NCBI GenBank assembly: GCA_030427215.1
Contig: JAUHXB010000079.1
Span: forward strand, 1-6,053
Origin: Alphaproteobacteria bacterium
GTDB lineage: Bacteria; Pseudomonadota; Alphaproteobacteria; Micavibrionales; UBA1664
Reading direction: 5' to 3'
Length of the DNA stretch: 6,053 nucleotides
The notes beneath the pieces were generated by a model. It worked only from the letters and a program-made list of their open reading frames with translations. It searched no databases and was not told the origin of the DNA. Of the stretch, positions 1 to 6,029 are shown in pieces (position 1 is the stretch's first letter; each line of letters starts with the position of its first letter). The translations under genes and the position numbers were made by a program.

Positions 1-1
1 A

Positions 2-721
2 TCGCACGGGTTTATCCATGTCAATATTGGGCATGAGGGAACAAATGATAGTTTGTGGCGCGGAAAACCAGGCCATCCGTGGGATAATATCCGCAAGGCC
101 AATATTCCATGGGAGGATGTGCAAAACAGATATTTAGATGTGCCATATGCATTGGATATGTTAGGTCAAACAGATTTACCCGTGTCAGTTGATTTTAGCC
201 GTTTGGGCATGAGTGGACATAGCTTTGGCGCACTTACCACGCAAATTATTGCGGGTCAATTAACGGGAAACCCTGAGCCAGAGGATTTTAGCGTCGATCA
301 ATTCAAATGCGCCTTGGCATATAGCCCTGTTCCTAATATTCGAATTCCTTTACCGGCGAAGGATGTCTACAGCCCAATATCCTTGCCAATGATGCATATG
401 AGTGGGGCAAAAGATCACAGCCCGCTGGACGGAAATATTCAGGCAGGGCGCGATGAGATATTTAATTACGCAGGTCAAAATGGTGTCACACAGGTGTCAG
501 TGATTTTGAATATGGCCGATCATATGGTGTTTAATGGATCACGCGGGCAGTTACCTGGCTATGACGGGATGGATTTGAATAAGGATCAAATTAAAATTTT
601 GGCATTGGCGTGGTTTGATTGGATGTTACGTGATGATGCAAAATCGGGTCAGTGGGTGCGTCAAGATATGCAGGATTATTTAGGGGTGTCCAGCATCGTT
701 AAATGGAAAAATAATGACTGA
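2..721 (+). CDS. alpha/beta hydrolase, dienelactone hydrolase / PAF-acetylhydrolase-like (5' truncated)
   Basis: The reading frame is open from the window edge to TGA at 719-721, so the true start lies to the left; the TTG at 53 is only an internal leucine codon. About 239 codons are visible. The nucleophile elbow reads GMSGHSFGA, with the catalytic Ser at 221-223. The motif SGAKDHSP supplies a likely catalytic Asp at 413-415, and ADHMVFNG supplies the His at 521-523, so the triad is in canonical order. The N-terminal piece SHGFIHVNIGHEGTND resembles the strand before the oxyanion region in predicted dienelactone hydrolases (COG4188) and PAF-acetylhydrolase-like enzymes. Members hydrolyse ester or lactone bonds; the substrate cannot be told here, and any signal peptide would be outside the window. 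The 3' end overlaps the convergent transglycosylase gene by 46 bp. Family confidence is good; specificity is unknown. Confidence 0.85.
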   Translation, partial: SHGFIHVNIGHEGTNDSLWRGKPGHPWDNIRKANIPWEDVQNRYLDVPYALDMLGQTDLPVSVDFSRLGMSGHSFGALTTQIIAGQLTGNPEPEDFSVDQFKCALAYSPVPNIRIPLPAKDVYSPISLPMMHMSGAKDHSPLDGNIQAGRDEIFNYAGQNGVTQVSVILNMADHMVFNGSRGQLPGYDGMDLNKDQIKILALAWFDWMLRDDAKSGQWVRQDMQDYLGVSSIVKWKNND

Positions 722-1617
722 TCAATGACTTGATTTTGCGTTATTGACCGTGTTTGATTTCCTAAGAGATTATCGAAAAAACCACCATTTTCAAATCCAT
801 TAATGGATGGCAAATCACGAATGAATTGTGCTATCTGATTCCCATACATGCGTTCAAATTGAATGTCGCGTTGATAGGATTTATCATAGATTGGTAAGGG
901 GGCGTTTGAAGTCGTCTGAACCTCTGTGCTATCCCCAAATTTAGCCTGAAAATCGTTATAAATTTGGCTTAATGATTTTTGTGAACCATCTGAATTATAA
1001 AATATATTTTTATTTGATCTTGCAGCCGCCGGCATTAAGTATGCCGCAGGTTGATAAGGGTCATCTTGCATTGCCTTAATAAATTTTGATGCCCCTCCCG
1101 CTCCTAAAAAATGTCCAAAATAAAGATCTGTCGACGTGGCCTCAATACCCGTTTTACCTTCAATATGATTTTTATTATCAAGGGCAAATTCCGCCGCCAT
1201 TAATGATGCGACATTCGGATTTTTACGAAGGTTCATGATCTGGTCACGTTGGGTGTCATCAGAGATATAATAACGCCCCTGAAAATCTTTTTGAATTGCT
1301 GAGGCTTCATTTTGAAGGCCGTGCTTTGCCCCGTGCTTTGACACGGTTTGCAACCATGTCTGATCAATGAATTGATACAGACCTGTTGCACTTGACGTTT
1401 TGGCCTTTACATCCGTGCGGAATGAACTTTCGGTTCGAGCCTGATTGACCAGATAATCAAAATCGATGCCCGTTTTGCGAGATGCATTTGAAATCGCGTC
1501 AATGACCTGTCTCGGCGCACCTTCGATTTGTGTTGTAATACCCATACTCATAGTAAAGATCAGAATTGCAATAACCGTGCCAGATGATAGAGTATTTAGG
1601 CATGAAATTATTCTCAC
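676..1617 (-). CDS. lytic transglycosylase, SLT/lysozyme-like fold, probable signal peptide
   Basis: This is a predicted peptidoglycan-cleaving lytic transglycosylase of 313 aa, stop TAA at 678-676. The SLT core has QARTESSF, with the catalytic Glu at residue 63 (codon 1431-1429), then SSATGLYQFIDQTW at about residues 75-88, and a third motif YFGHFLGAGGA at 166-176. This order is typical of family-1-like SLT domains. About 100 C-terminal residues match no domain I recognise. Start choice: GTG at 1617 gives a short basic N terminus and a hydrophobic stretch GTVIAILIFTMSMG (residues 13-26), a plausible Sec signal or anchor. ATG at 1551 would remove most of it, leaving 291 aa. Neither start has a clear Shine-Dalgarno sequence. 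With the GTG start, the gene overlaps the divergent kinase start by 16 bp. The enzyme would act in the periplasm. The frame continues upstream to an ATG at 1722, but those residues lie opposite kinase codons and look non-native. Confidence 0.85.
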   Translation of the reverse strand: MRIISCLNTLSSGTVIAILIFTMSMGITTQIEGAPRQVIDAISNASRKTGIDFDYLVNQARTESSFRTDVKAKTSSATGLYQFIDQTWLQTVSKHGAKHGLQNEASAIQKDFQGRYYISDDTQRDQIMNLRKNPNVASLMAAEFALDNKNHIEGKTGIEATSTDLYFGHFLGAGGASKFIKAMQDDPYQPAAYLMPAAARSNKNIFYNSDGSQKSLSQIYNDFQAKFGDSTEVQTTSNAPLPIYDKSYQRDIQFERMYGNQIAQFIRDLPSINGFENGGFFDNLLGNQTRSITQNQVIDQSLFFHLTMLDTPK

Positions 1618-3848
1618 TAAAATCAAAAGACCATTATTATAAAAGACGGTTAGAAGCGTTTTTAGATGCGCTTCCCTTTGAATATTGTGGATGGGGGGCG
1701 GACGGCCTTGCCGTATGGTCAAAAGGGTTTCCGGAATTATTTGGTTTGCAATCGATTCAAAATATCCGCGATATTCAACAAAAGATTTTGCCTTCCGATG
1801 CCGCGGCGTTAGAAGGTATGATTTTCGCGCTTAAAAAAGATAAAGAGCCTTTTACCCTTAAAGTGAAGACGTCAGAAGACCACCAAATCATTACACTTCG
1901 TGGGTTTCAGGGGCATGATTTGGACGGTTTGGAATCTTACGATGTGTTGTGGGCGGAAAACACGACAATGGATCATCATGACCGCAATGAAATGCAGGAA
2001 AAATTACAAAATTTTGAGAGCGAAGCTGAAAGATATCAATCCATCCTTAATCACCTGCCGCAATCGATCTGGACAATGGATAAGGATCAGACCCTAACCT
2101 GGTGTAATCAGGCCTACAAAGCCGTGACAAAAGAGAGTCAAAATCTCAAGGCCGTTTTGACCGATGAGAAAAAAATATCAATTGAATCCATGGCCAAAAC
2201 ATCATTGGATAATGACCAAAAAGACCACGCAAAAGGGCGCGTTATTATTGACGGAAAAAGAAGCCTAATCGATATTCACGTCAGTCCAGATAGCGAAAAT
2301 CAGCAAACTGTTCAATCGGCCTATGATATTACGGAACAAGAAGAGCTCCGCTCTCAACTAAAACGATATGTGTCTGCCAATGCGGAATTGTTAGAGCAAC
2401 TATCGACCGCTATTGCGATTTTCGGTGCGGATCACAAGCTTGAATTTTATAACCAGGCCTACGCCTCCCTCTGGGGGTTGGAAGATCAATGGTTAAATGG
2501 ATCACCTGTGTTGGGTGATATTTTAGAAAAATTAAGAGAGGGCCGAAAATTACCTGAACAGGCCGATTTTAAATCCTATAAAAAATCATGGCTGGACATG
2601 TTTACGTCTTTGATAAACGCACATCAAGATATGATGCATTTACCTGATGGCAAAGCCATTCGCCTTATGATTGTGCCGCATCCGATGGGTGGTTTAATGA
2701 TGACATTCGAGGACGTGACAAGCCGTTTAGAACTTGAATCCTCTTATAACACCTTAATTGCTGTTCAAAAAGAAACCCTTGATAATTTGGCGGAAGGTGT
2801 CGCCGTATTTGGCAGTGATGGGCGATTGAGCTTTTATAATCCACCTTATTTGCGGCTTTGGAATTTAAATCCGGAAGATTGCGAGGCTAATCCGCATGTC
2901 ACGCATTTGGTTGAAAAGAAAAAATCGTTCTTCAAGCAAAAAAATAATCAATGGATCGATATAAAAAATCGATTGATTGCCCATGTTATTGATCGGTTGG
3001 ATCGTCACGAAAAAATTATGCGCACCGATAATACAATTTTGGATTGCCGTGCGGTGACCCTGCCTGATGGGGGTGTCATGGTCACATATCGTGATATTAC
3101 GGATAGTATTCGCGTACAAGAAGCCTTGGAAGAAAAGAATGAAGCTTTGATTGAGGCAGAGAAACTCAAGACCGATTTTTTGGCGAATGTATCATATCAG
3201 CTGCGAACGCCACTCAACGCGATATCGGGTTTTTCAGAAATTCTTGATAATGAATATTTCGGAGAAATTAATGATAAACAGCGTGAATATACACAAGGCA
3301 TAACAGAGGCAGCAGGGCGTTTGGCATCCCTGATTGACGATATTTTGGATTTATCGTCTATTGAGGCGGGGTATTTGCGTCTTGATAAGACATTGACAGA
3401 TATTAAAGAACTTTTGGATGATGTTTATGATTTGACGCGTGATTGGGCGGGGATGGAAACGCTCAAAATTAAATATAAAAAGCCTAAAGCAAAATTCGAA
3501 CTCATGGATTTGGACGAGCGTCGTTTGAAGCAAGCCGTCATTAACATCATCCGTAATGCGATTAGCTATACCGCGGCGGGTGGCGTTATCACGCTGGAAT
3601 TGGCAGAAAAAGATGATCAGGTCGTTATTTCAATTGCGGATACAGGAATCGGCATATCCGAAGACGAGAAAGATAAAATCTTTGCCCCATTCCAAACCAT
3701 CACAAACAGCGAGGAAGGAACCGCCCGTCCCAATACAGGGCTGGGGCTATCCTTGGCCAAAAACATTATCGCCATGCATGATGGTGATATATTAATTGAC
3801 AGTGTTTTGGGCGAGGGAACCACGGTAACAATCACATTGCCAAAATAG
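1602..3848 (+). CDS. divL: DivL-like PAS-domain kinase with Tyr in place of the phospho-acceptor His
   Basis: This protein of 748 aa has four PAS-like domains at about residues 17-120, 142-244, 262-374 and 391-502. The last two have the FGxDxxLxFYNxxYxxLW pattern of PAS_7. A coiled linker (503-522), a HisKA helix pair (521-590) and a HATPase_c domain (about 635-748) follow. The H-box reads FLANVSYQLRTPLNAISGF: Tyr532 (codon TAT, 3195-3197) replaces His, and Gln replaces the usual Glu/Asp next to it. The ATPase boxes are intact: N-box RNAISYT (Asn652), G1 DTGIGIS, F-box FAPF and G2 NTGLGLSLAK. Caulobacter DivL has about this length, four PAS domains and the same His-to-Tyr change, and signals through CckA to CtrA. 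Unlike DivL, no N-terminal membrane segment is visible. ATG 1602 is preferred over ATG 1584; neither has a strong ribosome site. Orthology is inferred and a paralogue is possible. No receiver domain is present. Confidence 0.8.
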   Translation: MKLFSLKSKDHYYKRRLEAFLDALPFEYCGWGADGLAVWSKGFPELFGLQSIQNIRDIQQKILPSDAAALEGMIFALKKDKEPFTLKVKTSEDHQIITLRGFQGHDLDGLESYDVLWAENTTMDHHDRNEMQEKLQNFESEAERYQSILNHLPQSIWTMDKDQTLTWCNQAYKAVTKESQNLKAVLTDEKKISIESMAKTSLDNDQKDHAKGRVIIDGKRSLIDIHVSPDSENQQTVQSAYDITEQEELRSQLKRYVSANAELLEQLSTAIAIFGADHKLEFYNQAYASLWGLEDQWLNGSPVLGDILEKLREGRKLPEQADFKSYKKSWLDMFTSLINAHQDMMHLPDGKAIRLMIVPHPMGGLMMTFEDVTSRLELESSYNTLIAVQKETLDNLAEGVAVFGSDGRLSFYNPPYLRLWNLNPEDCEANPHVTHLVEKKKSFFKQKNNQWIDIKNRLIAHVIDRLDRHEKIMRTDNTILDCRAVTLPDGGVMVTYRDITDSIRVQEALEEKNEALIEAEKLKTDFLANVSYQLRTPLNAISGFSEILDNEYFGEINDKQREYTQGITEAAGRLASLIDDILDLSSIEAGYLRLDKTLTDIKELLDDVYDLTRDWAGMETLKIKYKKPKAKFELMDLDERRLKQAVINIIRNAISYTAAGGVITLELAEKDDQVVISIADTGIGISEDEKDKIFAPFQTITNSEEGTARPNTGLGLSLAKNIIAMHDGDILIDSVLGEGTTVTITLPK
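1636..1641 (-). promoter_or_regulatory. possible -10 element for the transglycosylase gene
   Basis: A perfect TATAAT lies on the minus strand inside the first codons of the kinase gene, 18 bp upstream of the proposed GTG start at 1617. The -35 position is poor (TAAAAA at 17-bp spacing), so this is a weak call. If real, the transglycosylase promoter is embedded in divL-like coding sequence. Confidence 0.25.
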
Positions 3849-3849
3849 G

Positions 3850-5565
3850 TTAAAAACTTGCTTCAGCCTTCAACGCCACTTCTATTGCGGATAAAGACGG
3901 ATCATTGACACTGTCATAAATGCCAAGTTTTATACCGAACTCTCGATATTGCGCCCCTGGGCACCCGCCGATGAACAAATCATTTTGGAATGGATAACTG
4001 TTGCGTGGGTTCACTGTGGCAACGGGGGTGGTAAAATCATTAATGTAAATGTCTGCCGCCGCATTCGATCGGTAATTGATCGCCCATATAAAAGTGCTAT
4101 CGCGATAATCTCCGCCAATTGTAACCACAACAAATCCGTCATTGACGCCATATTTTAATTGTCCATCCGTGTCGATATATAAACGCGCCTGTGTTCCAAC
4201 GGTATTGGACGTCCCCAGAGAAAATAGCGTGAATGATGATGTAACCGATGAGGGCGTATAAACAGATCCAAAAGTAAATAATGTTTCCTGTGATGGAAAA
4301 CCATTATCGGTGGAAAGGTGCGAGGTTGACGATGTGAATTCTATCCCGCCATTCCCGTCGAATGCCGTTGCGGCGTAATCAGAAAATTGCCCTGCGCTAA
4401 GGTTTGATAAAGTTTTTCCATTAATCGATTGAATCGTTGCGATATCAACACCGCTGTCATATGTTTTTTTGTATGATGCGCGCACATGATAAGACAAGTT
4501 AGTGATTGATCGAATAACGTCTGTATCCGTGGGCGTGATCACGCTATGCATAAACGGTAATTCTAATGCACTATTATCATATGGAAGAGCTGGTTCAGTG
4601 TTTGCGCCGTAATTGGGCGCTTCACCCGCAATCAATCCCAATGCTCCCCATACTGTTTGTAATGTTGGCTCACTCCATGGTGCGCCATTAATCCGTAATT
4701 GATTGGAGGATATTTTTTCAATCGCGTGATTTTGTAAATTGACGAACGTGCTATCCGATTCGGCGCGTAATAAAGCTTTGGCTTTACCCGCATCGGGCAG
4801 TGTCCAATCATCTCCATCATGATGTTTGATTGTGCATAAACACCCATCGTCATCCATAATTGCAGATATGATTTCCATCCCCAAAGTCGGTTTATTATTC
4901 ATGCCTAATATATAAGAGACACGCGCGGCATATCTATCTGATCGTTTAGTCACACTGGCGGCGTTTAAATGCACAGTATCGGTCAAGGCCAAATCATAAA
5001 ACTCAGGAAGGATGTGGCAGTCACTACGTTGTGCGACCAATTCATATTGAACCTCACGCATTAAATGCCATTCTTGATCTTTATCTGAATACGAATGACG
5101 CGCCATAGGGGCAATATATATGCGTTCTAAATTTGTATAATCCGTTTTTACTTGATCGATGTAATTTGAATAATCATCAACCAATTCCGCTTTGGTCAAT
5201 TGTCCTAATACCAAACCATGATCATTTGTCCCCAATGATATAATAATGTCACTGTAATCAGATTTGTTCGATATGGGATCCGCAATGGAATTGTAAATAA
5301 CGCCCTTTACATCCGTGCGCTCATCCCACCAATTGGTTGATCCTTGGCCCGCTTTGTAAGTTAGCGTTGTTCCGCCTTGCGCCATATCTTGGATAGATGC
5401 GGTGACGCCATAAGATGACAAATCACCAATCAGCTCGGTTTGATTTGCGGGAATATCGGCAACATCGGCAATGATACTATCGCCGTTGAGAAGGAGCGCG
5501 ATAGAATCAATAGGCGTGTTTGATTGACCGTGCCGTGAATGGCACGGATTAATAAATGTCAGCAT
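3850..5565 (-). CDS. SGNH/GDSL-type esterase with C-terminal LamG-like domain
   Basis: This protein of 571 aa runs from ATG at 5565 to TAA at 3852-3850. The SGNH blocks are in order: strand IALLLNGDSI with nucleophile Ser30; block II MAQGG (61-65); block III SLGTNDH with Asn114; block V DTVHLN with Asp196 and His199. Residues about 226-340 form a beta-rich domain ending in YDNSALELPF, similar to modules I recall behind SGNH domains in phage-associated esterases. Residues about 390-565 look like a concanavalin/LamG jelly roll (AFDGNGGIEF, LFTFGSVYT, ARLYIDTDGQLKYG, DLFIGG), which usually binds glycans. Such enzymes de-esterify carbohydrates or lipids. No signal peptide is evident, which fits a virion-type or non-Sec-exported protein better than a standard secreted one. 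The start is supported by AAGAAAGA 10-17 nt upstream and by a nearby promoter. Its 3' end lies one base from the kinase stop. Substrate is unknown. Confidence 0.85.
   Translation of the reverse strand: MLTFINPCHSRHGQSNTPIDSIALLLNGDSIIADVADIPANQTELIGDLSSYGVTASIQDMAQGGTTLTYKAGQGSTNWWDERTDVKGVIYNSIADPISNKSDYSDIIISLGTNDHGLVLGQLTKAELVDDYSNYIDQVKTDYTNLERIYIAPMARHSYSDKDQEWHLMREVQYELVAQRSDCHILPEFYDLALTDTVHLNAASVTKRSDRYAARVSYILGMNNKPTLGMEIISAIMDDDGCLCTIKHHDGDDWTLPDAGKAKALLRAESDSTFVNLQNHAIEKISSNQLRINGAPWSEPTLQTVWGALGLIAGEAPNYGANTEPALPYDNSALELPFMHSVITPTDTDVIRSITNLSYHVRASYKKTYDSGVDIATIQSINGKTLSNLSAGQFSDYAATAFDGNGGIEFTSSTSHLSTDNGFPSQETLFTFGSVYTPSSVTSSFTLFSLGTSNTVGTQARLYIDTDGQLKYGVNDGFVVVTIGGDYRDSTFIWAINYRSNAAADIYINDFTTPVATVNPRNSYPFQNDLFIGGCPGAQYREFGIKLGIYDSVNDPSLSAIEVALKAEASF
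5528..5547 (-). other. GC-rich hairpin within the first codons of the SGNH gene
   Basis: CCGTGCC and GGCACGG form a perfect 7-bp stem around a 6-nt loop, covering roughly codons 7-13 (around CHSRHGQ). In the mRNA it starts about 18 nt after the AUG. There is no U-run after it in either direction, so it is not an intrinsic terminator. It may slow translation initiation, or be incidental to the codons. Confidence 0.5.
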
Positions 5566-5573
5566 GATTGGGA

Positions 5574-5583
5574 ATCTTTCTTT
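5574..5583 (-). promoter_or_regulatory. ribosome binding site of the SGNH gene
   Basis: AAGAAAGATT lies 8-17 nt upstream of the ATG at 5565. AGAAAG can pair with the extreme 3' end of 16S rRNA (CUUUCU), so it is a Shine-Dalgarno of the non-GGAGG kind. The same 10-mer stands at a similar distance before the right-edge gene (6015-6024). Confidence 0.45.
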
Positions 5584-5589
5584 TAAAAT

Positions 5590-5610
5590 AAAAAAGGGCG
5601 CAATGCGCCC
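5590..5610 (-). terminator. terminator-shaped hairpin with U-run, reading leftward, in the SGNH leader
   Basis: On the minus strand the sequence reads GGGCGC-ATT-GCGCCC followed by TTTTTT, a perfect 6-bp GC-rich stem, 3-nt loop and U-run. On the plus strand no T-run follows, so orientation is leftward. It lies 25 bp upstream of the SGNH ATG and only a few bases downstream of the predicted start of that gene's transcript. It could end leftward read-through from the repeat region, attenuate the SGNH gene, or act as a stabilising 5' stem-loop. Confidence 0.7.
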
Positions 5611-5622
5611 GTGAATAAATAT

Positions 5623-5651
5623 AATATATGATTAAATTCCTATTTTGTCAA
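5623..5651 (-). promoter_or_regulatory. sigma70-like promoter for the SGNH gene
   Basis: The minus strand has TTGACA (5651-5646), a 17-bp spacer, and TATATT (5628-5623): six of six and five of six matches with ideal spacing. The transcript would start near 5616-5617, giving a leader of about 50 nt that contains the terminator-shaped hairpin almost at its 5' end. No other gene lies between this promoter and the SGNH ATG. Confidence 0.65.
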
Positions 5652-5665
5652 GATTTGATTTGAAC

Positions 5666-5689
5666 CCCGAAGACGCAAAGGCACGAAGA
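5666..5689 (+). repeat. 8-bp-period CGCAAAG-type repeat, three units
   Basis: The units CCCGAAGA, CGCAAAGG and CACGAAGA follow one another at an 8-bp period and share the pattern CnCrAAGr. They resemble the CGCAAAG / CACGAAG strings that I recall as dispersed intergenic sequence in many bacterial genomes. Confidence 0.55.
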
Positions 5690-5700
5690 ATGTATAAGGT

Positions 5701-5727
5701 CGTCATCCCAAGTGAAATCGAGGGGCC
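5701..5727 (+). repeat. GTCATCCC...TCGAGGGG dispersed-repeat-like element
   Basis: CGTCATCCCAAGTGAAATCG followed by AGGGGCC resembles, with a few changes, a widespread intergenic element of the form GTCATCCCGAGCG-AAGTCGAGGG. Identification is from memory of such elements; only one copy is in the window. Confidence 0.4.
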
Positions 5728-5769
5728 TTTTATGACTATTTACAAGATTTTAATATCGCGTTTCCGTTG

Positions 5770-5820
5770 CTCTGCGTTGCAAGTTTTTTGAGCCGCAAAG
5801 TAGCGCCAAGTCGTGCAAAG
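5770..5820 (+). repeat. CTCTGCG fragment and 10-bp-period GCAAAG repeat
   Basis: CTCTGCGTTGC (5770-5780) looks like an inverted partner of the CGCAAAG motif. At 5791-5820 three 10-bp units occur in exact register: AGCCGCAAAG, TAGCGCCAAG and TCGTGCAAAG. A further inverted-type fragment, TCTCTGTGCTCATTGCGTGA, lies at 5891-5910. These appear to be decayed copies of the same repeat class as 5666-5689. Confidence 0.5.
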
Positions 5821-5970
5821 TTTTTACAGCCTCGTCAGTGCACGTTTTTTCGTTAGAAAAATACGTGTAATCCAGAATAATTTATTGATCTCTCTGTGCT
5901 CATTGCGTGATCGATTTTTTTACCATAGAGGCTCGCATGCACAGAAACACTATACAGAAGAAATTAATTG

Positions 5971-5999
5971 TTGACATATTTTGTAAAATTATTTAAGAT
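5971..5999 (+). promoter_or_regulatory. strong sigma70-like promoter reading rightward
   Basis: TTGACA (5971-5976), a 17-bp spacer and TAAGAT (5994-5999) form a near-consensus promoter. Transcription would start near 6006, about 24 nt before the ATG at 6030. The surrounding DNA is AT-rich, as expected for an active promoter. Confidence 0.65.
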
Positions 6000-6023
6000 C
6001 TTTCTTAAATCGTTAAGAAAGAT
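5998..6023. promoter_or_regulatory. perfect 11-bp inverted repeat, probable operator of the right-edge gene
   Basis: ATCTTTCTTAA (5998-6008) and TTAAGAAAGAT (6013-6023) are exact reverse complements around ATCG. The left arm begins in the last two bases of the -10 box, the centre lies just downstream of the expected transcription start, and the right arm contains the purine-rich ribosome site. This is the classic position for a dimeric repressor. Because transcription would begin near the middle of the repeat, an RNA hairpin is less likely than a DNA-binding site. Confidence 0.6.
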
Positions 6024-6029
6024 TAAAAA

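Larger units (their letters stand above)
5566..6029. other. intergenic region between divergent SGNH gene and right-edge gene
   Basis: There is no credible gene in these roughly 460 bases: all six frames are short and lack ribosome sites. Contents from left to right are the SGNH leader hairpin, the SGNH promoter, short-period CGCAAAG-type repeats, a GTCATCCC element, further repeat fragments, an AT-rich stretch, and a rightward promoter with overlapping operator. I see no tRNA or recognisable structured RNA. The contrast with the overlapping genes to the left is sharp. Confidence 0.7.

Noticed and set aside
722..747. Inverted repeat TCAATGAC / GTTATTGA just after the hydrolase stop, as a possible terminator
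   Set aside because: It has a mismatch, a 10-nt loop and no T-run, and lies inside the transglycosylase coding sequence.
2865..3119. Minus-strand open frame inside the kinase gene, and similar frames at 3351-3533, 3617-3835 and 1900-2097
   Set aside because: They lie wholly within well-supported kinase coding sequence in other frames and show no domain features of their own.
3949..4158. Plus-strand open frame inside the SGNH gene, and the minus-strand one at 4632-4853
   Set aside because: Both are shadows of the LamG and middle-domain coding sequence.
5518..5529. GQSN motif (residues 13-16) near the N terminus of the SGNH protein, as in sialate O-acetylesterases
   Set aside because: The hydrophobic strand followed by GDSI at 28-31 fits the nucleophile block much better, and the later blocks match GDSL order.
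5732..5791. Short plus-strand frame of 19 codons starting MTIYKILISRF
   Set aside because: It has no ribosome site, lies across repeat fragments, and resembles nothing I recognise.
5841..5867. Imperfect hairpin CACGTTTTTT / AAAAATACGTG
   Set aside because: The stem has a mismatch, is mostly A-T, and is not placed as a terminator for any gene seen.
5993..6016. Three TTAA motifs near the right-edge promoter, suggestive of a CtrA site given the DivL-like kinase nearby
   Set aside because: The spacings are TTAA-N8-TTAA and TTAA-N4-TTAA, not the N7 of CtrA sites, and the motifs are explained by the palindrome.
5611..6029. Possible CRISPR array or tRNA in the repeat-bearing intergenic region
   Set aside because: Repeat units are too short and have no spacers; no cloverleaf or T-loop consensus is seen.
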